Source of the DNA: an uncultured Lachnospiraceae bacterium
Lineage (GTDB): Bacteria; Bacillota; Clostridia; Lachnospirales; Lachnospiraceae
Reading direction: 5' to 3'
Length of the DNA: 64,000 nucleotides
Assembly (NCBI GenBank): GCA_902779305.1
Contig: CACZBD010000003.1
Coordinates: 62,001-126,000 of the forward strand
Shown: positions 8,442 to 17,329 of the stretch, piece after piece
Position numbering within the stretch: position 1 is the first letter of the stretch
How the letters are laid out: each line of letters begins with the position of its first letter
Program-made: the position numbers and the translations under genes
Notes under the pieces: model-generated
What the model was told of the DNA's origin: nothing
Database searches by the model: none
The model's input: only the letters and a program-made list of their open reading frames with translations

Positions 8442-9749
8442 ATGTGGGCTTACGAAGACGTATTTTACCAGATCTATACCCTTGGGTTTTGCGGGGCACC
8501 TTTTGAAAATGACGGGAAATTGGAACACCGGATCTTAAAGGTCCTTGACTGGATCCCGCACCTTGAAAAGCTCGGGGTCAAAACCGTTCTGTTCAATCCG
8601 CTGTTTGAATCGGACACGCACGGCTACAACACGAGGGATTACCGGAAACTTGACGTGCGGCTCGGCACGAACGAGGATTTTAAGAATGTCTGCGACGCGC
8701 TGCATCAAGCAGGCATCAAGATCGTGCTCGACGGCGTCTTTAACCACGCCGGCCGCGGATTTTTCGGTTTTAGGGATGTGCAGGAAAAGAAATGGGATTC
8801 TCCCTATAAAGACTGGTTCCATTTGAGTTTTGACGGCAACAGCGCCTGGAACGACGGGTTCTGGTACGAAGGCTGGGAAGGCAATTACGATCTGGTCAAA
8901 CTGAACCTGCAAAACGAAGCAGTGGTCAGCTACCTTTTAGACAGCGTAAAAGGCTGGATCGATGATTTTGACATCGACGGACTCCGTCTGGATGTCGCTT
9001 ACTGCCTCGACCCAAACTTCATCAGACGCTTAAGAGGCGCCACTTCTTCGTGGAAATCCGATTTCTTCCTGATGGGCGAGATGATCCACGGCGACTACAA
9101 CCGGCTGCTTGCTGACGACCTTTGCCACAGCACGACCAACTACGAATGTTACAAGGGCATGCACTCGGCGTTCAATTCCATGAACCTGTTCGAGATCGTG
9201 CATTCGCTGATGCGACAGTACGGTCCGGAGCCCTGGACGCTGTATAAAGGAAGACACCTGCTCTCCTTCGTTGACAATCATGATGTCAGCAGGATTGCAA
9301 GTGTCCTGAACAATCCGAATCATCTTCCGCTGATCTACGCGATGCTCTTCGGGATGCCGGGGATTCCGACGGTTTACTACGGCAGTGAATGGGGGATACA
9401 GGGCAATAAGTCCGACGGCGATCCGGCGCTTCGTCCCTGCGTGGATAAGCCTGAATGGAACGCATTGACCGACTCGGTCGCAGCCATGATCCGGGCCAGA
9501 CAATCCTCTCACGCCCTGCAGTACGGCGCATTCAAATCGCTTGTTCTGACCAACCGCCAGTGCGTCTTCGAGCGGGAAAGCGATCAGGGCAGAGTGATGG
9601 TCGCCATCAACGCCGACGAGAATCCGTTTACCGCGCATTTTGATGCGAGAGCCGGACGGGCCAAAGACCTGATCAGCGGTGAGACGATCGATTTTGGCGG
9701 CGGACTGGAAATTCCCGGTTACACCGCATATCTGCTGGAGCCGTTCTAA
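8442..9749 (+). CDS. GH13 alpha-amylase-family glycosidase (cytoplasmic, single domain)
   Basis: A 435-aa protein from an ATG with AAGGAGG 7 bases upstream; a longer frame from 8391 lacks an RBS. The GH13 conserved regions are clear: DGVFNH near residue 97, DGLRLDVAY with nucleophile Asp184, GEMIH with acid/base Glu213, and FVDNHD with stabilising Asp281. No signal peptide and no separate carbohydrate-binding domain, so it probably acts on imported maltodextrin or related alpha-glucans in the cytoplasm. The FCGAP opening and PLFESDTHGYNTRDY segment are typical of a small GH13 group in gut Firmicutes; exact substrate is unknown. Its stop overlaps the stop of the convergent activase gene by a few bases, with no terminator between them. 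Confidence 0.9.
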   Translation: MWAYEDVFYQIYTLGFCGAPFENDGKLEHRILKVLDWIPHLEKLGVKTVLFNPLFESDTHGYNTRDYRKLDVRLGTNEDFKNVCDALHQAGIKIVLDGVFNHAGRGFFGFRDVQEKKWDSPYKDWFHLSFDGNSAWNDGFWYEGWEGNYDLVKLNLQNEAVVSYLLDSVKGWIDDFDIDGLRLDVAYCLDPNFIRRLRGATSSWKSDFFLMGEMIHGDYNRLLADDLCHSTTNYECYKGMHSAFNSMNLFEIVHSLMRQYGPEPWTLYKGRHLLSFVDNHDVSRIASVLNNPNHLPLIYAMLFGMPGIPTVYYGSEWGIQGNKSDGDPALRPCVDKPEWNALTDSVAAMIRARQSSHALQYGAFKSLVLTNRQCVFERESDQGRVMVAINADENPFTAHFDARAGRAKDLISGETIDFGGGLEIPGYTAYLLEPF

Positions 9750-12700
9750 GCCGTGCGGTCTTGCTGTTTTTTGGCAGAACTCTTTTTTGCGCCCGACAGC
9801 ATCAGCTTGATCCTGTTTAACTGGTTGACCTCACTTGCTCCGGGATCATAATCCACGGCTGCGATATTCGCCTGCGGATAGGCAGCCTTCAACGCTTTGA
9901 TCACACCTTTTCCCATCACATGATTGGGCAGGCAGGCAAAGGGCTGGATGCAGACGATGTTCTGGACGCCCTCATTCAGAAGTTCCAGCATCTCGCCGCA
10001 AAGGAACCATCCCTCGCCGTACTGGTTTCCGAGTGATAGGAAGGGTTTGACCGGTCCTGCGATCCTATCGATCCGAAGCGGTACGCTGAAGCGTTTGCTC
10101 TTTTTGAGTGCTTTTACGGCCGGCGCCCTGAGTCTTTCCAGTGCCGGAACGCCTACTTTGGTGATCACAGATTGCAGGTAGCTCCGTCCCAGATATTTGT
10201 GCTTATAATCCTTGTCATAGATGAACATTGCAAGAAAGTCCATGAAATCCGGAACAACCGCTTCCGCTCCTTCTCTCTCGAGCAGGTCCACAAGGTGATT
10301 GTTGGCGAGCGGCATATACTTGACCAGGATCTCTCCGACGATCCCGACTTTCGGTTTTTTCACATCTTCATTCAGTGAAAGCGTGTCAAAATCACTTACG
10401 ATCCCTTCGCAAAGCTTTTTATACGAGTATTCCGGCTTATCGGATCCCAGATTTTTTATGCAGATCTTCTGCCATTTGTCCCGCATGGCATTGGCGGAAC
10501 CGGGCACGGCTTCATAAGGGCGCGTGCGGTAAAGGCAGCGCATCATCACATCGCCGAGCACGAGCGCGCGAAGTCCCTGCATAAGCATCGGGATCGTTAA
10601 ATGAAAGCCCCCGTTCTTTTCCATGCCGTTTGCATTGAGTGAGATAACGGGAATATGGGAAAGGCCGGCTTTATTTAACGCGCGGCGGATAAATCCGATA
10701 TAGTTGCTTGCCCGGCAGCATCCGCCGGTCTGCGTCATCAAAAGTGCGAGTTTGTCCGTATCGTACCTTCCCGAAAGCACCGCTTCCATCATCTGTCCCG
10801 TCATCACGATCGAGGGATAGCAGGCATCGTTATTGACATATTTCAGCCCCGCATCCACCGCCTTTTTCGTGGCGTTGTTCAGCATTTCCACGTGATAGCC
10901 GTATTTTTCAAAGACAGGCGTCAGCAGATCGAAATGGATTGGGCTCATCTGCGGTGCAAGGATGGTATAGCCCTCATCAAACATCTTCTGCGTAAACTCG
11001 GTCCTGACGAATCCTACCGGCTGCGGATCTGCATGCACATGGCGTTTGTCGCGCTCGGCGACCGCTGCGATCAGACTGCGGATCCGGATGCGCGTCGCGC
11101 CGAGGTTGCTCACTTCATCGATCTTCAGCACCGTATACAGTTTCCCGGATCTCTCGAGGATCTCCTGGATCTGATCGCTCGTTACCGCGTCCAGCCCGCA
11201 CCCGAAGGAAAACAGTTGGACAAACTCAAGATCATCACGGTGACAGACAAATTCCGCCGCGTTATACAGTCTCGAATGGAACACCCACTGATCGACCACA
11301 CGAAGCGGACGCTGGCGCTCTATGATGTCAAAATCAAGGCTGTCTTCGGTGAATACGTCAAAGCCGTAAGAAGTGATCATTTCGGGGATCCCGTGATTGA
11401 TCTCCGGATCGATATGATACGGACGTCCGGCCAGAACGATGCCTCGACGGCCTGCGCTTTTCATTGCATCAAGAACGCGGGTGCCTTCTTTCCTAATATC
11501 TTCTTTTGCCCTGCGCATTTCAAGCCACGCTTTATGTGCGGCGGCTCTTACCTCATGTGCGGGAATGTTCCACTCTTCTTTGCAGAATTTTACAAGCCGC
11601 TCCGTGGCGATCTTTTCGGAGGTAAAAGCGATAAACGGGCGCAGGTACTGCATCTGCCCGGAGCTGACCGCCTCAACATTGTTCTTCAGGTTTTCCGCAT
11701 AGGATGCGACCATCGGGCAGTTGTAGTGGTTGTCCGCATCCGGCGTTTCCTGGTATTCGTAATACACGCAGGGATGGAACACGGTTTTGATGCCCTGTTC
11801 GAACAGCCACTGCACATGGCCGTGAGAAAGCTTTGCGGGATAGCATTCCGATTCCGAAGGAATGGAATCCATGCCCTTTTCGTAGAGCGCTCTGGAGGAA
11901 TACGGCGACAGGATCGTCCGAAAGCCCAGTTCCTTAAAAAATGTCGCCCAGTACGGGTAATTTTCATACATGTTCAGCACACGCGGAAGCCCCAGTTCAC
12001 CGCGCGGCGCATCTTCTTTTGCAAGCGGTTCGTATCCGAAAATACGGCTGCGCTTGAATGCGAACATATCGTATCCTTTATTTTTCCCGGAGCCCGAGGA
12101 TATTTTCTTTTCGCAGCGGTTTCCGCTGATGAATCTGCTGCCGTCATCAAAGGTGCTGACGGTAAGCATGCAGTTGTTTTCACAACCGCCGCACCTGGAT
12201 GCTTTTGACTGATAGGAAAAAGCGTCGATCTCTTCATAAGAGCGCATGGTGCTCTTTTTGCCGTCATAGCGTTCTTTTGCGATCAGCGCCGCGCCGAACG
12301 CGCCCATGATCCCGGAAATATCCGGGCAGATCACCTGCGTTCCCGCGATCTTTTCAAATGCGCGAAGCACCGCTTTATTGTAAAAAGTTCCGCCCTGCAC
12401 GACGATATGCGCGCCGAGCTGCTTTGCATCGGACAGTTTGATCACCTTGAACAGCGCGTTCTTGATCACCGAATAGGCGAGTCCCGCCGAGATGTCCGAA
12501 ACCTCCGCACCCTCCTTTTGGGCCTGCTTGACGTTGGAATTCATAAACACGGTACAGCGGGTGCCAAGATCGATCGGAGAAGCGGCAAACAGCGCCTCAT
12601 CCGCAAACTGTTCCGCCGTCAGCTTCAGGGATGCGGCAAAGTTTTCGATAAACGAACCGCAGCCGGAGGAACAGGCCTCATTGAGGATCACGGTATCCAC

Positions 12701-14017
12701 CGCATGGTCTTTTAAGCGGATACATTTCATATCCTGCCCGCCGATGTCCAGCACACAGTCCACCTCAGGATCAAAGAACGCGGCTGCGGTGGTATGCGCT
12801 ACGGTCTCCACCTCGCCCTCATCAAGGCGCAGGGCGGCTTTCATCAGTCCTTCCCCGTATCCGGTAGAGCAGGCACGGGCGATATAAGCCTCCTCAGGCA
12901 TAGCCGAAAGGATCTCAAGAACGGCTTTTCTGGCCACCTCGACGGGGTTTCCGTGATTGGAAGCGTAAGTGGAATAGAGCAGTTCACCGTTTTCGCCCGT
13001 CAGCGCAAGCTTTGTCGTGGTGGATCCGGCGTCGATCCCCAGAAAACATTTTCCTTTATAGGTTGCAAGATCGCCCTTCTGCACCGTCGCATTTTTGTGG
13101 CGCTTAAGAAACGCTTCATATTCATCCCGTGTGGCAAACAGCGGCTCCAGGCGTTTGATCTCCAGTTCCATTTTCACGCCGGTCTTAAGCTTTTCTATCA
13201 GATCGTCGATTGAGACCGGTTCCCCGCCATCCTGCATGGAAGCGCCAAGCGCTGCGAATAAATGGGAGTTCTCGGGGTCAACGATCTCATCTTCCGTAAG
13301 TTTCAGTGTTCTGACAAATGCCGCTTTCAATTCTGAGAGATAATGAAGCGGTCCTCCGAGGAACGCCACACAGCCGCGGATCTGCTTGCCGCAGGCAAGT
13401 CCGGAGATCGTCTGGTTGACAACCGATTGAAAGATCGACGCGGCAAGATCGGCTTTCGACACGCCCTCGTTGATCAGCGGCTGGATATCGGTCTTTGCAA
13501 ACACACCGCACCTGGCGGCAATGGTATAGATCTGCTTGTAGTCCTTCGCCGCTTCATTTAAGCCCGCGGCATCGGTCTGCAGAAGCGCTGCCATCTGGTC
13601 GATGAACGAGCCGGTACCTCCCGCGCAGACTCCGTTCATCCGTTCATCCAGTCCGCCCGTAAAATAAATGATCTTGGCGTCCTCGCCGCCGAGTTCGATC
13701 GCGACATCGGTCTTCGGATGATATTTTGCGATGGCATCCGCAACGGCAACGACCTCCTGCGTAAACGGAATGCCCAGTGCCTTGGAAAGCCCGATCGATC
13801 CGGATCCGGTAATATGAACATGAAGAGAGCAGGCACCGGTGATCTCTCTTGCTTCTTTCAAAAGTTCTGCCAGCGTCTGCTGTGTATGTGCGTGATGACG
13901 GCAGTACTTTCCGAAAATGATCCGTTCGTTTTCCGTTATCACGAGTTTTACGGTCGTGGAGCCGATGTCGATACCGGCCCGGTAATTTTTCATCTCTTCC
14001 ATATCACTTTTTATCAC
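9746..14017 (-). CDS. Giant acyl-CoA dehydratase activase-related protein (two ATPase modules, DUF2229 and dehydratase-like domain)
   Basis: A 1423-aa fusion. Two BcrA/BadF-type activase modules come first: residues about 13-270 (AGIDIGSTTVKLV, GGEDAK, CAGGTGSFIDQ) and about 325-590 (GIDAGSTTTKLAL, GGQDMK, CSSGCGSFIENF). In archerases the Cys in such a motif binds the shared 4Fe-4S cluster and ATP drives low-potential electron transfer. After a Cys motif (RCGGCENNC) comes a DUF2229-like region (SESECYPAKLSHGH) and a C-terminal 2-hydroxyacyl-CoA dehydratase-like segment (NNDACYPSIV, TGGCCRASNY). The substrate is unknown in this family. It starts at a GTG overlapping the plsY stop; ATGs at 14002 and 13993 are alternatives. 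Co-transcription with plsY and fakA suggests an acyl-related role, which is inference. Confidence 0.85.
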   Translation of the reverse strand: MIKSDMEEMKNYRAGIDIGSTTVKLVITENERIIFGKYCRHHAHTQQTLAELLKEAREITGACSLHVHITGSGSIGLSKALGIPFTQEVVAVADAIAKYHPKTDVAIELGGEDAKIIYFTGGLDERMNGVCAGGTGSFIDQMAALLQTDAAGLNEAAKDYKQIYTIAARCGVFAKTDIQPLINEGVSKADLAASIFQSVVNQTISGLACGKQIRGCVAFLGGPLHYLSELKAAFVRTLKLTEDEIVDPENSHLFAALGASMQDGGEPVSIDDLIEKLKTGVKMELEIKRLEPLFATRDEYEAFLKRHKNATVQKGDLATYKGKCFLGIDAGSTTTKLALTGENGELLYSTYASNHGNPVEVARKAVLEILSAMPEEAYIARACSTGYGEGLMKAALRLDEGEVETVAHTTAAAFFDPEVDCVLDIGGQDMKCIRLKDHAVDTVILNEACSSGCGSFIENFAASLKLTAEQFADEALFAASPIDLGTRCTVFMNSNVKQAQKEGAEVSDISAGLAYSVIKNALFKVIKLSDAKQLGAHIVVQGGTFYNKAVLRAFEKIAGTQVICPDISGIMGAFGAALIAKERYDGKKSTMRSYEEIDAFSYQSKASRCGGCENNCMLTVSTFDDGSRFISGNRCEKKISSGSGKNKGYDMFAFKRSRIFGYEPLAKEDAPRGELGLPRVLNMYENYPYWATFFKELGFRTILSPYSSRALYEKGMDSIPSESECYPAKLSHGHVQWLFEQGIKTVFHPCVYYEYQETPDADNHYNCPMVASYAENLKNNVEAVSSGQMQYLRPFIAFTSEKIATERLVKFCKEEWNIPAHEVRAAAHKAWLEMRRAKEDIRKEGTRVLDAMKSAGRRGIVLAGRPYHIDPEINHGIPEMITSYGFDVFTEDSLDFDIIERQRPLRVVDQWVFHSRLYNAAEFVCHRDDLEFVQLFSFGCGLDAVTSDQIQEILERSGKLYTVLKIDEVSNLGATRIRIRSLIAAVAERDKRHVHADPQPVGFVRTEFTQKMFDEGYTILAPQMSPIHFDLLTPVFEKYGYHVEMLNNATKKAVDAGLKYVNNDACYPSIVMTGQMMEAVLSGRYDTDKLALLMTQTGGCCRASNYIGFIRRALNKAGLSHIPVISLNANGMEKNGGFHLTIPMLMQGLRALVLGDVMMRCLYRTRPYEAVPGSANAMRDKWQKICIKNLGSDKPEYSYKKLCEGIVSDFDTLSLNEDVKKPKVGIVGEILVKYMPLANNHLVDLLEREGAEAVVPDFMDFLAMFIYDKDYKHKYLGRSYLQSVITKVGVPALERLRAPAVKALKKSKRFSVPLRIDRIAGPVKPFLSLGNQYGEGWFLCGEMLELLNEGVQNIVCIQPFACLPNHVMGKGVIKALKAAYPQANIAAVDYDPGASEVNQLNRIKLMLSGAKKSSAKKQQDRTA

Positions 14018-14634
14018 TTTTTATTTCCCAGATAGAACTTGTTTTCCGTCCCTTTGATCAGCCGCTTGATGTTCTCTTTGTGGCGCACCACCATAAAGAC
14101 AACGCAGGCCGCATAGATCGCCGCAGCAGGTATTTCGCACTTGAAGATAAAAAGGCATGCGGCGCCTGCGATCAGTCCGCACATGGTTGCAAGCGACATA
14201 TATTTCAGTGTCAGAAGCAGGACCGCCATGACGGCAAAAGCAATGAGCCCCGCTCTCCAGTCAAGCACGAACAGTTCCGAAAGCAGCACCAGAAATCCCT
14301 TTCCGCCTTTGAATTTATACTGCACGGGAAACGAATGCCCCAGCATGACAAAAAGACCGGTAAACGCCGCGCCTAACTGAAAGGAATACTCCAGTTTCAG
14401 GAACCACAGTCCGAAAGCCAGACACATGGCAGCGCCCTTGAACAGATCCAGCACAAAAACGAACCATGCAAATTTGTTCCCGTAGACCCGCTTAAAATTT
14501 GTAAATCCGGGATTCCCGCTTCCTTTCTCACGGATATCTTCGTGATAGATCGCTTTAGACAGCGCAATGGAGGGGTTGATCCCTCCGACGTACCAGCCGG
14601 TCACAGCAGCAATAAACCAAATGGCGATCCGCAT
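14014..14634 (-). CDS. plsY: Glycerol-3-phosphate acyltransferase PlsY
   Basis: A 206-aa polytopic membrane enzyme that transfers the acyl group from acyl phosphate to glycerol-3-phosphate, the first step of phospholipid synthesis. Family motifs are present: KGSGNPGFTNFKRVYG (usual GSGNIGATN motif), GHSFPVQYKFKGGKG and an N-terminal GGINPS in place of the common GSIPFG. About five to six membrane segments. The start is set by GGGAGG 8 bases before ATG at 14634. It lies 13 bases after fakA, whose product chain makes acyl phosphate, and overlaps the activase gene. The pairing gives a direct route from exogenous fatty acids to membrane lipid. Confidence 0.9.
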   Translation of the reverse strand: MRIAIWFIAAVTGWYVGGINPSIALSKAIYHEDIREKGSGNPGFTNFKRVYGNKFAWFVFVLDLFKGAAMCLAFGLWFLKLEYSFQLGAAFTGLFVMLGHSFPVQYKFKGGKGFLVLLSELFVLDWRAGLIAFAVMAVLLLTLKYMSLATMCGLIAGAACLFIFKCEIPAAAIYAACVVFMVVRHKENIKRLIKGTENKFYLGNKK

Positions 14635-14647
14635 AAATGTACCTCCC

Positions 14648-16300
14648 TCACTCAACGATCAGAATATAACTGTAGATTTCCTGTCCGCCGTCAATGGCGA
14701 ACACCTCGCACCCGGGATGCGCTTTCCTGATATGCGTCGCGATCTCCTCAGCCTCCTGCTCATCCGAATCGGCGCCGCGCACGATGATGCAGATCTCGTG
14801 ATCCGAAAAATCAAGTTTGTCTGCAAGCATGCAGGCGGTGTCCCGGCGGTCATTGTCAGCGGAAATGATCTCCTTGCCGGTGATGCCGATATATTGTCCG
14901 TCATGAAGCAGAAAACCATCCATTTCCGCGTCGCGGATGCATTTGGACACACAGGCGGTCACAACGCCGTTCATTGCATCATTCATCTCATTTTCGATCT
15001 CGTTTGCATCGCCGGAATCCAGATCCAGCATGGTCAGGATCGCGTAACAGTCACCGATCGATCTGCTGTCGATCACACGGATTTCGGAATCCTTGTACAG
15101 TTTTGCCGCCTGTTTGGCCGCTAAGATCACGTTGCTGTTGTTTGGCAGAACGAAGACGACATCCGCATTCACGCGTCCGAAGGCTTCCAGAAAATCTTCC
15201 GCGGACGGATTCATGCTCTGGCCGCCCTCAACGATACAGTCCGCTCCCATTTCACGGAAGGTCTGTTTGATCCCTTCCCCGGAAGCAACGGCAACAACAG
15301 CGAATTCTTTTCGCTCCGGCTTTTGTGTCAGTTTGCTGTCGGCAGGAAGGCTGTTATGCTGCAGAGACATATTTTCGATCTTGACCGTCAGATATTCACC
15401 GTACCTCTGGCAGAATTCCAAAACCATATAAGGCGTTTTCGTATGCACATGGATCTTGACGATGCTCCCGGTCCTGAAGCAGACTATGGAATCTCCGACC
15501 GTTTTCAAATAGTTCTTGATGACATCCACATCAAACGTTTCCAGATCGGTCTTTGCCCGCTGCAGACGCAGCAGCAGTTCGGTGCAGTAACCGAAGGTCA
15601 GCTCGCTGTCCTCGTTAAACCTGTCGAGATCGAGCGCATTCTCAGTGGAAGTTGCAGGGGCGCTCACGGGTGTTTCTTTTGCCTGCGGCGCATCATTGTT
15701 CAGCGCCGCCACAATGCCTTCTATGATATAGATCAGTCCTGCGGCACCGGAATCCACAACGCCTGCTTTTTTGAGTACAGGCAGCTTCTCCGGTGTTAAG
15801 CGGAGGCTCTCGCCTGCCTGATAAAGAAAGTCCGACAGATACCCGGTCACATCCTTATGCGTACGGTTTGCCGCATACTCCGAAGCCTCGCGCACGACCG
15901 TGAGGATCGTTCCCTCCACGGGATCCACCACGGCGTTGTAAGCGTGATCGACACCGCACAGGAACGCATCGGCGGTATCTTTTTCGTCCGCCGTTTCCTT
16001 GCCGTCAAGCCCTGCCGCGATCCCGTCAAAAAACTGCGACAGGATCACGCCCGAATTTCCTCTTGCAGAAAGGAGCATCCCGTCCGCCGCGCGGCGTGAA
16101 ACGGCTCCGACCCCTTCATTTCCGGAAGAAACGACATTGGCGCCGCCCTGTATGGTCAAAAGCATGTTGCTTCCCGTATCGCCGTCCGGAATGGGAAATA
16201 CGTTAAGATCATTGACTTCTTCCGTATGCGCGCTCAGGTTCGCCGCGCCCGCACGGATCAGTTTTGTGAAAAGTACGCCGTCGATATTTTGAATTTCCAT
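14648..16300 (-). CDS. fakA: Fatty acid kinase catalytic subunit FakA (DAK2/DhaL + DegV-like)
   Basis: A 550-aa cytoplasmic protein of normal FakA/YloV length. The N-terminal DhaL-like kinase domain (about 1-200) has NVFPIPDGDTGSNM, whose Asp residues hold Mg-ATP, and ARGNSGVILSQFFDG. The C-terminal part is the conserved FakA region with EFCQRYGEYLTVKIENMSLQ and PNNSNVILAAKQAA. FakA phosphorylates a fatty acid carried by a FakB (DegV-family) protein to give acyl phosphate. It begins 3 bases after the DegV-family gene and is followed by plsY, the acyl-phosphate user, so all three steps are in one operon. Confidence 0.92.
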   Translation of the reverse strand: MEIQNIDGVLFTKLIRAGAANLSAHTEEVNDLNVFPIPDGDTGSNMLLTIQGGANVVSSGNEGVGAVSRRAADGMLLSARGNSGVILSQFFDGIAAGLDGKETADEKDTADAFLCGVDHAYNAVVDPVEGTILTVVREASEYAANRTHKDVTGYLSDFLYQAGESLRLTPEKLPVLKKAGVVDSGAAGLIYIIEGIVAALNNDAPQAKETPVSAPATSTENALDLDRFNEDSELTFGYCTELLLRLQRAKTDLETFDVDVIKNYLKTVGDSIVCFRTGSIVKIHVHTKTPYMVLEFCQRYGEYLTVKIENMSLQHNSLPADSKLTQKPERKEFAVVAVASGEGIKQTFREMGADCIVEGGQSMNPSAEDFLEAFGRVNADVVFVLPNNSNVILAAKQAAKLYKDSEIRVIDSRSIGDCYAILTMLDLDSGDANEIENEMNDAMNGVVTACVSKCIRDAEMDGFLLHDGQYIGITGKEIISADNDRRDTACMLADKLDFSDHEICIIVRGADSDEQEAEEIATHIRKAHPGCEVFAIDGGQEIYSYILIVE

Positions 16301-16303
16301 GTC

Positions 16304-17200
16304 CTATTTCTCTCCGATCCTGAAAGTCTGTTCTTCTCCGATCGCGAAAAGGCCAACAGCGTCCGGCCCGATGGATGCGCCGATGATCGGTCCGATATAG
16401 CCCACATAAACATCCCTGCCGGGGATCTTTTGCCGGATCATTTCCACGATCTCATCAACTTCTTCCTGCCTGCAGTCGGCATGTGCCAGATAGATCGCCT
16501 CATCATTCGCATCGGAAAGCTGTTCCTTCATAAGATCGATAAGTTCGGAAAACGAAGCGGTACGTCCCTTCACTTTCTTATATGCCACCTGTTCGCCGTC
16601 GGCATCGGCAACGATGATCGGTTTCACGCCCAGAAGATTGCCGAAGAACGCGGAAGAAGCTTTGACGCGTCCCGCGCGTTTAAGATAATCGAGCGTATGT
16701 GCCGTAACGAACTGGCGGGAATGATTGAGCCGGCCATTCATGTATTCTGCCGTTTCTTCAGCCGAAGCGCCTTTTTCGGCAAATTTTGCCGCTTCGATCG
16801 CAAGGACCCCAAGACCCATACTGGCGCGCAGTGAATTGATACAGCAGATCGTTGCGCCGGGATATTCCTCCATCAGTTTTTTAGCCAGCACCGATGCGGT
16901 ATTTACAGAACCGGATTGTTTGAGGGAACAGCCGATGTAAACGATATCGCAGTCCTGTTCCAGATATTTCCGGAAGATACGGTTGAATTCCTCCATCGGA
17001 ACCTGTGTGGTGGTAATGCGCCCGCCGCTACGCATGATATCGTAGAATTTATGAACATCCTGCGGCGTCCAGGCTAGATCGGCGGGAGCCGTCATGCCCT
17101 CATAAACAGTAGTCATTTGCGCATAATCGAGATGATAGCGCTCCAACAGCTCCGGGGTCAGATCGGAGCAGGAATCTGTGATGATCTGTACTTTTCTCAT
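16304..17200 (-). CDS. DegV-family fatty-acid-binding protein (probable FakB)
   Basis: A 298-aa protein with the DegV fold hallmarks: ITDSCSDLTPELLERY at the N-terminus, the RSGGRITTTQVP loop and the HTLDYLKRAGRV segment before the lipid-pocket residues. DegV proteins bind one fatty acid and present it to FakA. The ATG at 17200 is preferred because AAGGAG is 8 bases upstream; the ATG at 17206 is too close. First gene of the fakB-fakA-plsY-activase operon, with a promoter at about 17237-17269 that shares an element with the two-component operon. Confidence 0.9.
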   Translation of the reverse strand: MRKVQIITDSCSDLTPELLERYHLDYAQMTTVYEGMTAPADLAWTPQDVHKFYDIMRSGGRITTTQVPMEEFNRIFRKYLEQDCDIVYIGCSLKQSGSVNTASVLAKKLMEEYPGATICCINSLRASMGLGVLAIEAAKFAEKGASAEETAEYMNGRLNHSRQFVTAHTLDYLKRAGRVKASSAFFGNLLGVKPIIVADADGEQVAYKKVKGRTASFSELIDLMKEQLSDANDEAIYLAHADCRQEEVDEIVEMIRQKIPGRDVYVGYIGPIIGASIGPDAVGLFAIGEEQTFRIGEK

Positions 17201-17236
17201 AAACATTTCTCCTTCGTCATTTTTACCCGATTTACG

Positions 17237-17269
17237 ATTGTACAGACGATTTCTAAACTGAAAAGAAAC
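17237..17269 (-). promoter_or_regulatory. Promoter and putative operator of the fakB-fakA-plsY operon
   Basis: Minus strand: TTTTCA, 16 bases, TACAAT (17237-17242). The -35 lies inside GTTTCTTTTCAGTTTA (17254-17269), a 16-base element found again, in the same register, at the response regulator promoter (19122-19137). Confidence 0.6.
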
Positions 17270-17284
17270 AAACCGGAAATAAAA

Positions 17285-17309
17285 AAAGACCGCCGTTTTG
17301 GCGGTCTTT
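17285..17309 (-). terminator. Terminator of the two-component operon
   Basis: Stem AAAGACCGCC/GGCGGTCTTT with a 5-base loop, flanked by A and T runs on both sides, between the histidine kinase stop and the fakB promoter. It would work in both directions but only minus-strand genes need it. Confidence 0.88.
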
Positions 17310-17329
17310 TTCCGTGGTATTCCGTATGA

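Noticed and set aside
10892-12208. Long plus-strand open frame (438 codons) opposite the giant activase gene
   Set aside because: It lies fully antisense to a gene with clear family motifs, has Arg/His/Cys-rich shadow composition and no RBS.
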